A program made the position numbers and the translations under genes. Source: Symbiodinium natans (taxonomy: Eukaryota > Sar > Dinophyceae > Suessiales > Symbiodiniaceae). From it: a stretch of DNA of 45,000 nt. The stretch is taken from positions 220,001 to 265,000 of the forward strand of contig CAJNDS010002302.1 in NCBI GenBank assembly GCA_905221605.1. The letters are read 5' to 3'. Positions 1 to 12,300 of the stretch are shown here, piece after piece; within the stretch, counting starts at the first letter, position 1, and each line of letters opens with the position of its first letter. The notes beneath the pieces are model-generated. The model ran no database searches and was not told the DNA's origin. It saw nothing but the letters and a program-made list of their open reading frames with translations.

Positions 1-95
1 TTATAACCGAATTGTAGGTGTAGTTATAACATTAGGGTTGTCAGCACAGTTACACTTGGGTTACTAAGTACCATGAATCTCCAAGTTCTTAGAAT
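1..95. mobile_element. MITE family A, right part at the window edge
   Basis: TAGTTATAACATTAGGG ... TTACTAAGTACCATGAATCTCCAAG matches the right half of the family A copies; the left part lies outside the window. Confidence 0.7.
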
Positions 96-206
96 CTCCC
101 GACTTCCAACCACTCATACACGTCCAAGCAGACCCTAAACCCTGAACCCTAAACCCTGACCTTTCTACGTAGAACCACCCGCGAACCCAAAAACAGCAAC
201 ATCAAC

Positions 207-291
207 CCCTAAACCCTAAACCCTAAACCCTAAACCCTAAACCCTAAACCCGACACCCTAAACCCTAAACCCTAAACCCTAAACCCTAAAC
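207..291 (+). repeat. CCCTAAA array
   Basis: About twelve near-perfect CCCTAAA units with one break, directly left of transporter exon 9. Confidence 0.95.
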
Positions 292-297
292 TCCGAC

Positions 298-372
298 CTG
301 GAAGGCGCCAGTACAAATCGCGATTGTGCGAAAGATGCCCATGTCCAAGTTCATTGTGTGCGCCTTTTTCGT
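298..372 (-). CDS. Transporter exon 9 (TM6, last exon in window)
   Basis: A 75-nt phase-0 exon encodes TKKAHTMNLD then MGIFRTIAICTGAFQ, which matches the family TM6 pattern (G-x-F-x-x-x-A-x-x-x-G-A-F). The acceptor is CTAGCAG and the donor is GTCGGA. It is flanked by CCCTAAA (207-291) and TTTAGGG (394-496) arrays. The gene continues off the left edge. Confidence 0.68.
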
Positions 373-3300
373 CTGCTAGGGTTTCGGGTTTGGGGTTTAG
401 GGGGGTTTAGGGTTTAGGGTTTAGGGTTTAGGGTTTAGGGTTTAGGGTTTAGGGTTTAGGGTTTAGGGTTTAGGGTTTAGGGTTTAGGGTTTAGGGCGTG
501 TGCGCCTTTTTGGTCTCTAAGGGCTTTGAGGGTTTAGGGCGTTTTAGGGTATAGGGTTTTAGGGTCTTAGGGTTTAGGGTTTCGGACGGATTTAGGGCTT
601 AGGGTGTGTGCCTTGCGCGCAGTTGGGCTGCTAGGCCTCTAAGGGCGTTGGGGGCTGTTGTTTTAAAGTGTGTTAGGAGTGCAGGGATTAGGGTCTCAGG
701 CGTAGAGGAACCGTAAACCATAAACCGTAAACCCAAAACCCTAAACCCTGAACCCTAAACCAATCCCTGCCCTGACTCCAAACCCCTTAATACAGCAAGT
801 ATAGGTAGCGGTGTCATTGGTATGACTCCATGCTCTGAAGCCTGGAACCTTTACATCTTTTTACTTCGAACATCCCCACCTGAGCACTCCAGGGTATCTG
901 GGGTGGGCACTCCAGAGAGACTCTGGGGTTCGGCACTTGATGAAGTCTCTGAGGTGGGGCACTCCAGGAGTCTCTGGGGTTGGGCACTCCAGGGAGACTC
1001 TGGGGTTGGGCACTCCAGAGTCTCTGCTTCAGGGAGTTTGGCACTCCAGGCAAACTCTGCAATTGGGCACTCCAGGGAGACTGTGGGGTTGGGCAGTCCA
1101 GGATCCAGGGAGTTTGTGGGGTTGAGCACTCCAGGGAGTCTCTGTAATTGGGCACTCCAGGGAGTCTCAGGGAGTAGACCGGGCGAGGAGAAGAGTTCCG
1201 GGAGAGGAGAAGAGTTGAGTTTAAAATCTAACACACCGAAGGTGGGGAACAAACTTTAGGCCTGTACCCTGTATATACACAACACCCAAAACCCAACACA
1301 GCCCAAAGGGTTTGGGGTTTAGGGTCTAGGGTCTGAAGCCCTTGAAGCCATAAAAGGCTTAAAGCCCTAAAGCCACAAACCCTTCAACCCCAAAGCACTT
1401 GAAGCCCGAAACCACTCGCAAAGACTCAAACCTCAAAATCATGTGAAGCAGGGTATATATATATATATATTTCTTGTACCCCCAAAAGGACACCAGGTAT
1501 ATACACTCACCAATAATAAAAGGAACCTTATATACACTCACCAAAAACAGAAATATAAACCCTGCTTCATGTAAACCTCTGTATGCTCTGCAGCAAAACC
1601 ACTCAAACACCGAAACGCCAAATCCTCAAAACTAACTTTAACCCTAAACCCTACCAAAAACCTAAATCCTAGGGTGGTTGGGATCTGAAGGACCTAAACC
1701 CTAAACCCTAACGAGGGTTTAGGGGTTAGGGTTTAGGGTTTAGGGTTTAGGGTTTAGCGTTTAGGGTTTAAAGGTTTAGGTTTTGACAAAAGCTTAGAGT
1801 CCGTAGACGAGGGCTTCAAGGGCGTTCGGGAGTTGCACGTGCGACGGGCGCCTTCACATTTGCGGTCGCGTCTTCAAACTGGCCCAAGCAGTCGGAAAGG
1901 ACATACCTGGGTATTAGGCAAGGTTTTGGGTTTAAGCCTGGGTTTAGGGTTTATACATATTGATGGTCTCATGTCCCGAAATAGGGAATGCGTGGGCCTG
2001 AAAGTGCTTGCTTTCTAGGGGCTTTGAGGCCCAAGGATCTAATGTATTACATGGACCCTGAGGGTGGGACCTGGAGCTCGGATTCCCAAGGCCTCAACCC
2101 AAAAACCTGCAGATTTGTGCTGGGCTTGGGGCTTAGAGTTTAAGGTTTAGGGTTTAGGGTTTCGGGTTTAGGGTTTAGGGTTTAGGGCTTAGGGATTTGG
2201 GCTTGGGGATGGTGTCTCGTCTGACCCGGGACAAAGCCGGCCCTAAACCCTATACGGGGGGACAACCAAGGAAGGAAATCAACTCCCCTAATCGCCCTGA
2301 ACTTATATTTCCCAGATCGAACCAAGAAACAACCAAGAACACGGATAAGAGCAACCCAGGGGGGAAGGAAAGGGGGAAGGAATCCACACCCTTACCAAAC
2401 CCTAAGAACCCAGGCACTACTTTTTGAACTTGTGGCTTTCTGTTCAAGCCCATCTTGAGCCAAATACGATTACCGGGTTCATTAACCCTTCCAACTTCCA
2501 ACACTAACTCCTTTCTACAATACCAATTGCAGCTCCGCACTCCCCCTGTCCTAGGATTTCCTAGGACACATTGGAGATGCAGATCTTTTGGCCAAAAACT
2601 GCCATTACGGCAGCAGCCAGCTGCTTGAAACGCAAATTGTGGTTTAACGTCTTCCAGGACGGAATTATAGCACATTGGCTAACCTACTACCCATAGAGAA
2701 TCTTTTTTCACCTTGATCCTCTCATCACTGAAGACTCCTTGGCCTTCTTCACCACAAACCGTGGTCTTCGCTACGCGAAAAGCTACTGACTCCTACTATC
2801 AGGGATTTCCATACCCTTAATAGTAACCACCACATTGTCAGCACATTGGCTGTTCCAGCGCACCGGTCTCCAGAAAGAGAAAAACCATCCCTTCATCCAT
2901 ACCATCCAATCACTTCTTTTTCCGATTGTTGGCAATCTTGAGGTGAAGTTGCAGCAGAATATACTCCAGGTCCGAAATCGTAAGAATAGGATCCTGTATG
3001 CCCCTTTGAATTGAGGATACCAATCCTTCTCTCTTTGCGTCCTCAATCGCCTGGCAAGATTGACCCAGCTCTTCATTCGCATTGGCAGACCCTGGTGCCT
3101 CCGCATCGGATGGACGATCCTTTTCCTCAGGATCGTGCACCATTACCACCTCTTCTTTTTTGGGACTCTGACTTTTCTCCTTCTTCTTTGTCTTTCCACC
3201 GACATTTGACTTTGTGCGCGTCTACGAGGATTTTTCCACTGCAGAAGCCACCACATTGGATGTTGATCCACCCTTCTCAATGATCGTCGGCATCTTCTTC

Positions 3301-6300
3301 GGCTTTGGAACCATGAGAGTGTAAGGATCTTCGATAGCTGCAGCTTTCCTCTTCTTTTTTACCTTTTTCTTCTCCTCCTCAACGGCAACCTCCGTCTCCG
3401 AAGTCTCAACCACTTCTTTTTCGGCAGGAATATCTTTGCTGGACTCCCCTTCTAGGGACCTCTTTTTCCCTTTTTTGGGATCCTTTTCTTCTCCCAAATT
3501 GGCTCGCTCATACCATATCCTCAGGTCATTGACCCATTCTTCCACCTCCGCGAGCGAAACATCATACGACTTCACTACTTCGAGAAGTTCCAGCACTGAC
3601 AACATTTCAGTGGTCCACGAAACCCATACTTGATCCATTTGGTCAGCATCTCCAGTGAACTTCAGGAGTTTGAACAATGGGTCCGCCTCTGCTCGAGCCA
3701 AATCTGGCTTGCCACCGGAGAGAAATGAAATCGCCTCCATCAACAGTTCCGTCATCTTGGTCTCTTCGTCATAAACCATAAAATCCTCCTCATCATCATC
3801 GAACTGTTCAGGAGGGATCTCCTTTTCTCCACCATTTGCACCAGACTTTCTCCTTGGACCATCCCTTGGGGGCGTCCTTGGAGACCTTGGCCTCTGTTTT
3901 TCCAACGGAACACCATGCTCGAAGACACACCTGTCACCAAATCGACACTTCCCAGACCGAGCAAACTGGACGCACCTCACACCAGTTGCATCATGCGAGA
4001 ACCCACAATCCTTTCCAGCGAAACATTCTCTCCCTGCCACATAGTATTTGCACCAATATGAATGTAGCACCACATCATCTTCGGAATGGATGAATTTGCA
4101 GTCGTCACCAAATTTGCAGCGATCTTTCCCTTTGCCAAACCAATAGCAGAAACCCTTCTTCCTCTTCTCCAAGCGCTCTGCCTCATACCGGTCCATAGGG
4201 CGACTGTGCTCTACATGAACATTGCCATGTACCTGGGGACTGCTCCCTTCACCCGACGTGCTATCAGTATTTGGTGCTTGGAGTACAGCTGGAAAACCTG
4301 GCCTTGGTCCTACCACCTTCATGATCGGTTTTCCGCCAACTCCTGAGCCATGCTGAGACGATCCAAAAACATTGAACATCTTCATGAAGGCCTTCCTAGC
4401 GCCAATCTTCTGCACCCTTTTGATTGGACGTTTCATTGCTCCAACCTTGCATCCAGATGCATTCAAACGACGCAACCTTCTAAACCCAACTCTATGTCCC
4501 TTCTTCCAAAGAGCCATAAGAATTTTAGAGGCAGTGACATTCTCCACCTCTACCTTTTCCAATGATCCCTCACTTCCCGGAACAAACCCATCCATCTCTG
4601 AAGACCTTTCCATCTTTTTTGACACCACTTCGTCGAGGTAGTCTTCTGAAATCCAGGGAAAGTTCCCCTTAGAGGAAGGATTGTCATCATTGTTTGGTCC
4701 TTCACCAGGATATCCTTTGGTGCTGTCAAAGATCTTACCAGTAGTGCGGTCCTGCATAGAGAAATTCGAAGCCACGCGGGAGTACACTGACCACAAGAAA
4801 ATCCTTGTGTCCGCCAGTCTGGATGACCCACTGGATTTCTCCTCTTCCGGAGAAACTTCTGGCGCTTTGCCCTTCCCTCCAGTGTCACCGCTTGTCTCAC
4901 CTCCAGCATCTTCAATGGGAATAAGGGATTCATTGTTCCCTTGATCAAGCACCGCATCCTCTAGTCCAAGAACTTCCAGCATCGCTGTCGAAGGATCCAC
5001 CTCCTCATCCGCATCGTCGTCCATCCTTCTCCAGAGAGCCTCCAATTGGTCCGCACAAGTCGCCGCTTGAAGAAACTCCATCAACCGAGCCCTCCCGCGC
5101 TGCCAGAGAAATTCTGAAACCATCACCGACCCTTGTGCTCCCAGATTCAGGAATGGGTGAACCATTTTGGCTACCCTCGCCATAAGTTCAATATGAACTT
5201 CCATGCCTGGACTGCGGCTCCAATCATAGGCAATTGCCTCCATAGCAGTACCAAACTTGTCCGTATTCTTGAATTCCCCTTCCAGACCAGGAGACAACAA
5301 GGCACCCATCACCGAAAGAGGGTAATTCCCCACCGCCGGCAAGCACGGGTTGTCATGGAACGAATGATGCAGGTCAGTATAATGTCCTTGATCTCTCCTT
5401 TGAAAAAGGAGTGTTCCAGTCCCTAGCTGGGCATTCATTTCATCCACTTGAACCATTTCAGCACATATCCTCTGTGCCAGGTGCGCCATTGCTGGCCAGA
5501 CGGTACGATCGGTCAGACCGCGACGCATAACCCAATCAGTTGTTGGCGACTGGATCAGCGTTCCTGGATCATACACCATAACCATTGCACCGTCTCCCAT
5601 TGACTGATCAGCATCGTCCTCCAGTGCCAGGTTCTCATCCTGTTCGCTTGCACCCTCGGATGACATGCTAATAACCAAATTTCGATCCATCTTATTGGAC
5701 CCTTTTTGGCAATCTCTTTGCCCCATTGGCAACTTGCCAACTGCAACCTTCCAATAAATTCGAGTCAGAAGGCCTTTCACCAGCAATTGCTGAAGGTCAC
5801 TCCTCACCGGACCACCATCCAACATCTTCGCATCATTACCACGGAGATCATTGCTCCCGCCTTCTCCTTCTTTTTGGTCGGTCTCCTCGCCAGAAATCTG
5901 TACTGCTCCTTCCGGCGCCGTCTCCTGTCCAGCCACTTCATGCCCAGGAAGAACTTGAGCGCTTTCAGAGACATTCACCTGTCCAGCAGCACCTTGCCCA
6001 GGTAAAACCTCATCCGTGGAGCCCACCGCCAGCGAACCAACCATAACTGAACCATCCCTTGTTCTTTTTTGAGACCGTTCAGCTCGACGAGAAGGTTGTG
6101 GTAGCGAAAAAACTTGAGAAGTCACTTCTTGGCGGGTCTCCCCCCGCGACGCTTTGTCGCGCCCTTCGCCAAGGTGAACCGATTTTTTCGGCCCAGCATT
6201 GGAGCCTGAAGAACCACTTTGTGGAACATTGCCACGACTCGCAGTTCTCCACGAATCCCTTTCTTGCAAAAAGAGTTCCTTCAGGCGTTGTACCGCATTG

Positions 6301-9300
6301 GTCTCCTCCTCGCTTGAATCGCTTGAGGAAGCGGCATACGAGACCAAAGCCTCCGCCTGGTCATCATCATCCACCACATCTGCCCACGCTCTGCTGAATG
6401 GATACGACAAACCACCACGAGGTTTCACCGGCTCCAGTGGCTTCGGTTTTTCCACCACTTCCGCCAGTTGCACTCGTCGTTGTGACCGAGATCGTGGCAC
6501 CTGTCGCACCTGTTTTTTGTCCAGCAAGGGCCTTCCCCTTCTTACAGGGTTTGATCTTGACCGATACTTTTTCGTTGGTGGATTCACCGGCGGCATTCCA
6601 ACTCCCACCAACCGCAGCTTCTGTACGCACAACGGAGACCTCTGCGCAAGCGTCCAACCATCACGGTACCTGACCTTATCAAAAAGCTCCCGATAGGAAC
6701 CTCTCGGCATAGTTTTTGCACCGGAGTCTTCAGCTTCACGCACCTGAGTGAGGGTTCGCACCGCCGCTCTTCCAGTCCCTTTGTTCCCAGAAGATTGTTG
6801 TACCCGTACAGATGCATCAGAAGGAACTGCCTTTTCCGGTCCTCCCGGTCGATATCGGACCTCACCCACCAATTGCAGAATTTTGCATGCGGTCACTTTG
6901 TTGATCCCTTTGTCAACCAAATCTTCCACAAAGATGAACTCTTGCAAGTCCGACACATTGGTCACACCAAGCGTAATCATCACCTCACTTACATGAGGGG
7001 TATACACCCACAGGTGTGCGTTGCGAGCCATCCAATTTTCAATCGGCTCCTCCGGATTGTGAAGCTGAGTACTAGTGGATGCAGCCACCGAATTCTTTTG
7101 CTCATCAGCTTCTACTTCATCCAGAATACCTTTTTCACCATCTTTTTGTGACACATTGGTCATTTGCAGCGCTTTTGGTGCCGAGGATGAGGAAGATTCA
7201 GCTCCCCCACTCGCAGGTGGCTGAAAAGTGCTTCTATCCGTAAGCTCCCATCCTCTCTCTTTTTCAAACCGGACCTGATTGGCCACCTGTACCAAGTGTT
7301 TCAGGAGCGACAACCGCTCCTCTGACATCTCGTCATGGGAGTACTTGCAGAAATTTAACCCTTTCCGGCAACGTCCTCGGAGGTAATAATCGAAACAGCA
7401 ATTGTGGAACCCTGCGTCCCTTAGTGACTTCCTGGAAGCATTGTCCCAAGATTTGCCGGGCTCCCAAGTCCCTTCCAATGCTATGTCATCGTTGTGAAGG
7501 TACCTGCATGCAGTCCCATATTTACAACCACCTTGATTGTAATACAGACACAGCCGACCTTTTGGCTCACCTGACGTAGGCTCACCCTTTGATGCACCTT
7601 TGCCAAAATTGTACTTGGCCCGGAAGGCTAAATCCTCCCGCTCCTGCTGTGCCTCATCCACTGTACCTTCCTCTGTGGGAGGGTCACCGATGTTCCCGTC
7701 CTCATCATCAGCTTCTTGGCTATTCTTTGGATCAGTTGACCCCCCTTCTGGCCAACCTTCACCGTACCGACGATGCTCATAGGGACACCCATCGCCATTG
7801 CGACACCTTCCCTTATTGAAGAACCTGCACAGCTTGCTGTAACCAGGTGACAACACCGTCTTTGGTGTCATGTAAGCCTTTTTGTACTGGTCAGGATCCA
7901 TGTAGGCTTCCATTGGCTTGTTCTCCCTTTTGCTCATGGATTGCACTGCACCATCAAGCTCCTGCAAAAATAGCTTGGTGTCCAACCAAAGCGCGTTCCA
8001 AAACTCATCTTCCCCTTGATTCAGCACCGTTGCCACCGCTTCACCCACAACTGGTCGAGAAAATCTCCTTTTTCTGCATGCCAGTTCGAAAAGCGCGTTG
8101 TGGTACTGTTTTCGGGAAAAAGTGGTTAACTTCCCCAAGCCTGTGCTTTCTGTACCATCAGGCTTCCAACCATCATTTTGCAAGATGCCATACGCGCGCC
8201 GAGCTTCCGCATTGAGGAATGCCTGATCCGCAACACACTCCTGTAAATCTTCCATCGGCCGACCTAACAGCATCCCAGTAATTTTGCCAACATAGGCTTC
8301 CTCTTCATTTCCATTCTCCAGAAGAGCTTTGTAGATCTTTTCTCCATAAAGTTGCCTTTCTTTTCGTTCTTCAGAAGACAACTCCTGTACCACAAGCTCT
8401 TCATCGGATTGCTCTTCCTCCTGTTTCCAGTCCCATTGACCGTTGGAATCTTGGTACCATTGACCAGCATACCATGAATCCGTCCACCACGTACTCCAGC
8501 CGCTGGGTTTCCACTTCCGCAGCGTCGAAGAAGAGTCCTCCACGTCCTCTTCCAAAACCAGAAAGGTGTCCAAGATTATGGTACCATCATCTTCCACTCG
8601 TTTCACTGTTCCATTGACAGTATCACCAAACTTGAACTGATATGCATTGTTCCCTTCTGCAGGAATCAATACATTCATATCCCCATGGTCCAAAAAGGCT
8701 CCATACCCATTGATGCAGCGCACCAGACCCATGATCTCATCTCCCTCTTGATAGCAATGTGGCCCAGGTGACTCCAAGGCTCCCGCTCGGGGCACTTTCT
8801 TTACACGCTCTTCAGAAACCATCTCTGTATCATCGGCTCCTGGCGCATCCTTTGTCTTCACCTTTGGGTCACACTGCTCGTCCTGCTCCACGAGTCCCAC
8901 AAGCTCATCTTTTTTGTGCTCCTGGATTTCAGGACCTCCCTTTTTCTCCGCCAACGGCTTTGCCTCATCTGCTGTAGTTCGCTCGGTGTCGACTTCCGGT
9001 GAACTTCCAGACGGCAACGCTTCTCCCTTCATGGGAGTGGACCCATCATTGGAGTCCTCTGTCTCACCTTCTGCAGCAGGCAAATCTTCTTCCACTGCAG
9101 GGCAATTGAGTCGATCATCCGCGGCAGGCACGCTTTCTTCCACCGCAGGCTCCTTTGGTTCCATGGCCTCCAAAGGAGAATTTCCACCATCATTGACCAC
9201 AGCTGCCTCATTGGCTCCGGTGTAGCCCTTGTCATTTCGTTCCTCGCTGCTAACTTCAGGTTGCACCAGTGCGTCCACCTGTGAACCTCCATCATCAGCT

Positions 9301-12300
9301 GCTGCGGAGACCTGCGCCCCATTGTTGCAGTCGCCCGTGGAACGTACCACCACATGCACCTCAACCCGTGCTTCCTTCGCACTCCAGGTAATATCTGGCG
9401 CATCAACCCGCGCATCATTGGCGCTCCAGGCCTCATTTTTCAGATCATCCGTGTCTCCAGCTATTCCAGAAGCTTCTTTTTCCCCTTGAATGGCAGAATT
9501 CTTGGCACCAAACGAAGAGACCTCCTCAGTCGTAACACACAACTTTTTCTCTCCATCCTCCGAATCTCCAGGACCACCTTCCTGAACAACAGGTACCACA
9601 TCCACCACTCGCTCTTCTGCAGCCGACACAGTTCCGATCACCTCATTGGGCATTTTCTCTTCTGGATCCACCAATTCCATCGCTGCCCCACCCTCAGAAA
9701 GCGCTTCTGTTTCTTCCCGATCCAGGTGTTGAGCTCCAGCGATGTTGGCTTGGTTCCCAGGAATCCCTTCCTCATCAGGAGAACCCGGGGTCGGGGCGTC
9801 ACCATCAGCCCTAGGACCGCTATCCCTGATAGTAGAGGAAAAATCTTTTTCACCTAAACTATTTACACTACCCTGGAATGCCCTCGTAGACTCAGTCTTC
9901 GGAGTAGAGGATGAAGAATCCAGTGCCGCCTCCATTTCCAGCTCATTGCCCAAAGGAGACCCAACCACCTCGTCACTCTTCACCTTTTCACCTACCACCG
10001 GCAATGTCCACTTGGTTTCGTGCGTATCCAGGCAGTAATAATATTGTCTCCCATCTTCATGGAGGTGCAATTCCCACATTGTGCCATCACACGCTTGGAT
10101 CAGATGCTCGTCTTTCCGAAAACCGTCCCTTTCAGAAACCTGTCGCATCTCGTCCTCTTCTTCTGACAGCTGTCGCAACCGTTCAGCCTCCATCTGTAGG
10201 ATCTCCTCCTCCCCCATGGCGTATTCAGCAGCAGGTGCAGCTTCAAAGCCGTCCGCACCCTTCTGTTTGTGACCGCTTCCACCACCTTGGGAACTCGAAG
10301 ATGGACCCTTTTTGATCTTGTTCAACGGCCTCCTGGTCGCTTGTAGCACTTCTCCAATCAGATCGGTCTGAGACTCTTGGTCTACCATTCGACCCGAAGT
10401 CGAAGACGACGGCTGGTACCCGTGTTTGTGTAACACTCGTAAAACAGTCACCTCCATTTCACGATCTATGCCACCAGTCGCATCCCAGTTCCTTTTTTCA
10501 CCAGGCTTTGGCGGTACAGAAACAGCACGTCCTTCAGCTTCAGCATTGCTAACCATATCCCTATTGGGATTCATACCCGCATTGGGGCTTTCTGCAACCA
10601 AGGCCTCTTCCAGATGTACTTCAGCGTCGGGAATCACCTCTTCCAACACCGATCTTTCACCCAGAGACTCAGCTGCACCATTTCCAGCTCCACCATCTTG
10701 TCCACCATCCGAGGCAAGTTGGAGCCATCGCTTCGGAGAAGGCATTGCTTCTTGATCCCAAAACCTTGAAAGAACACTTAACCGCAGGGAACCTAATTTG
10801 GGCTCATAACCTACGGGGGGACAACCAAGGAAGGAAATCAACTCCCCTAATCGCCCTGAACTTATATTTCCCAGATCGAACCAAGAAACAACCAAGAACA
10901 CGGATAAGAGCAACCCAGGGGGGAAGGAAAGGGGGAAGGAATCCACACCCTTACCAAACCCTAAGAACCCAGGCACTACTTTTTGAACTTGTGGCTTTCT
11001 GTTCAAGCCCATCTTGAGCCAAATACGATTACCGGGTTCATTAACCCTTCCAACTTCCAACACTAACTCCTTTCTACAATACCAATTGCAGCTCCGCACC
11101 CTAAACCCTAAACCCGAAGCCCAAACCCTAAACTGTCTGAACCCTATTCAAACCCTATAAACCCTATTCAAACCCTAAAAACCCTATAAACCCTATAAAG
11201 CCGATAAACTCCATAAACCCTATAAGCCCTAGAAACCCTAAGCCCTTGTTGGGATGTTGTTCCAAGGCCCCACTTCCTCAAGATTGCCCTGGCGCGCCCG
11301 TCCTGCGGCCAAGCGGCAGAAACCTAAGCTGTCACAACATGGGTTGAAGGCTTGGGGTTGAGGGTTTAGGGGGTTTAGGGTTTAGGGTTTAGGGTTTGGG
11401 GTTTGGGGTTTGGGGTTTGGGGTTTGGGGTTTGGGGTTTGGGGTTTGGGGTTTGGGGTTTGGGGTTTGGGGTTTGGGGTTTGGGGTTTTGGGTTGGGGGT
11501 TTAGGGGTTAATTAGGCTTTAGGGCAGTTGAGGGCTTAGGGTTTAGGGGTTAATGAGGGTTTAGGGCTTAAGGACGTGGCTAGCCCCGAACGCCACGCCA
11601 GCCAAGCAACACAAGTCCAATAATGACCAGGCCCATCATGGATGTGAATCGGAGGGCTGACAAGTCTTTGGCGTGCGAAAGCGGCAGCATGAAGAAGCCT
11701 GAGAGCACTTGGAGGTTCATGGGCGTTTGATGAGGGTTTGAATGGGCTTGAGGGTTCAGGGTTTCCAGGGTTTCTAGGATCTACTCGAAGGTTGATGGGT
11801 AGTTGAAGGCGGGGTGATGAGAATACCAAAACAAGGTGCGCAACCATTACGCCCAAGATAGAACTACACAACTAACATCTAAGTGGCTGGTCTTTACATG
11901 ACGGAACCAGGGGCGTAGGGCTTACGGTTTGGGGTTAGGGTTAGGGTTTAGGGTTTAGGGCTTAGGGTCTAGGGTTTAGGGTTTAGGGTTACGGGATTTC
12001 AAAACCAGGTGTCATCTTCAGGATTTGGGTCTTGGGGAATCTCAACCTAGGTACCTTACACCCTCCGAGTGTGTCTCTTCGGCATGGATCATCCTACGGG
12101 AGCCAGCTAGGGGTCTTAAGATTTTCAACTCAACCCTAAACCCTCCAACCCTCATCCTAAACCCGAAACCCTAAACCCTAAACTCCCCTCCCACCACAAT
12201 ACCCCTAAACACCCAGCCCTGCCCCTCTCCGCGAATTCCAAATCAGCCCTGAACTGGAAGAACCTGAGAACCCTGGAGTACCCCAAGCCGCAGCCCTAAA

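Larger units (their letters stand above)
2253..11098 (-). mobile_element. LTR retroelement 1 (non-autonomous, copia-related), 8,846 bp
   Basis: A complete LTR element in minus orientation. Both 287-bp LTRs (10812-11098 as 5', 2253-2539 as 3') look identical over their full length, which points to a recent insertion. In element orientation the LTR starts TG and ends TA. The 5-bp target duplication is CCCTA (2248-2252 and 11099-11103), inside CCCTAAA repeats. A primer site (10793-10811) and polypurine tract (2540-2548) are present. The only large frame is a giant protein with RNA-binding-type modules; no protease, integrase, reverse transcriptase or RNase H is seen. It lies in the intron between transporter exons 7 and 8, in gene orientation. 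It shares LTR ends, primer site and 3' internal sequence with element 2. Confidence 0.93.

Noticed and set aside
1-500. A true chromosome end
   Set aside because: Telomere-like arrays here occur in both orientations and throughout the window, and exon 9 of the transporter lies among them, so they do not mark a terminus.
814-1259. Open frames of 113-145 codons on both strands
   Set aside because: They only translate the 26-bp minisatellite; the peptides are periodic in all frames.
2783-3106. A separate small gene overlapping the 3' end of element 1
   Set aside because: It is out of frame with the coding-like continuation on the same strand and shows no domain.
3222-11099. The GTG-start version of the element 1 frame beginning in the LTR
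   Set aside because: The added 118 residues are encoded by the LTR, primer site and leader, which are non-coding in copia-type elements; the ATG at 10745 is the better start.
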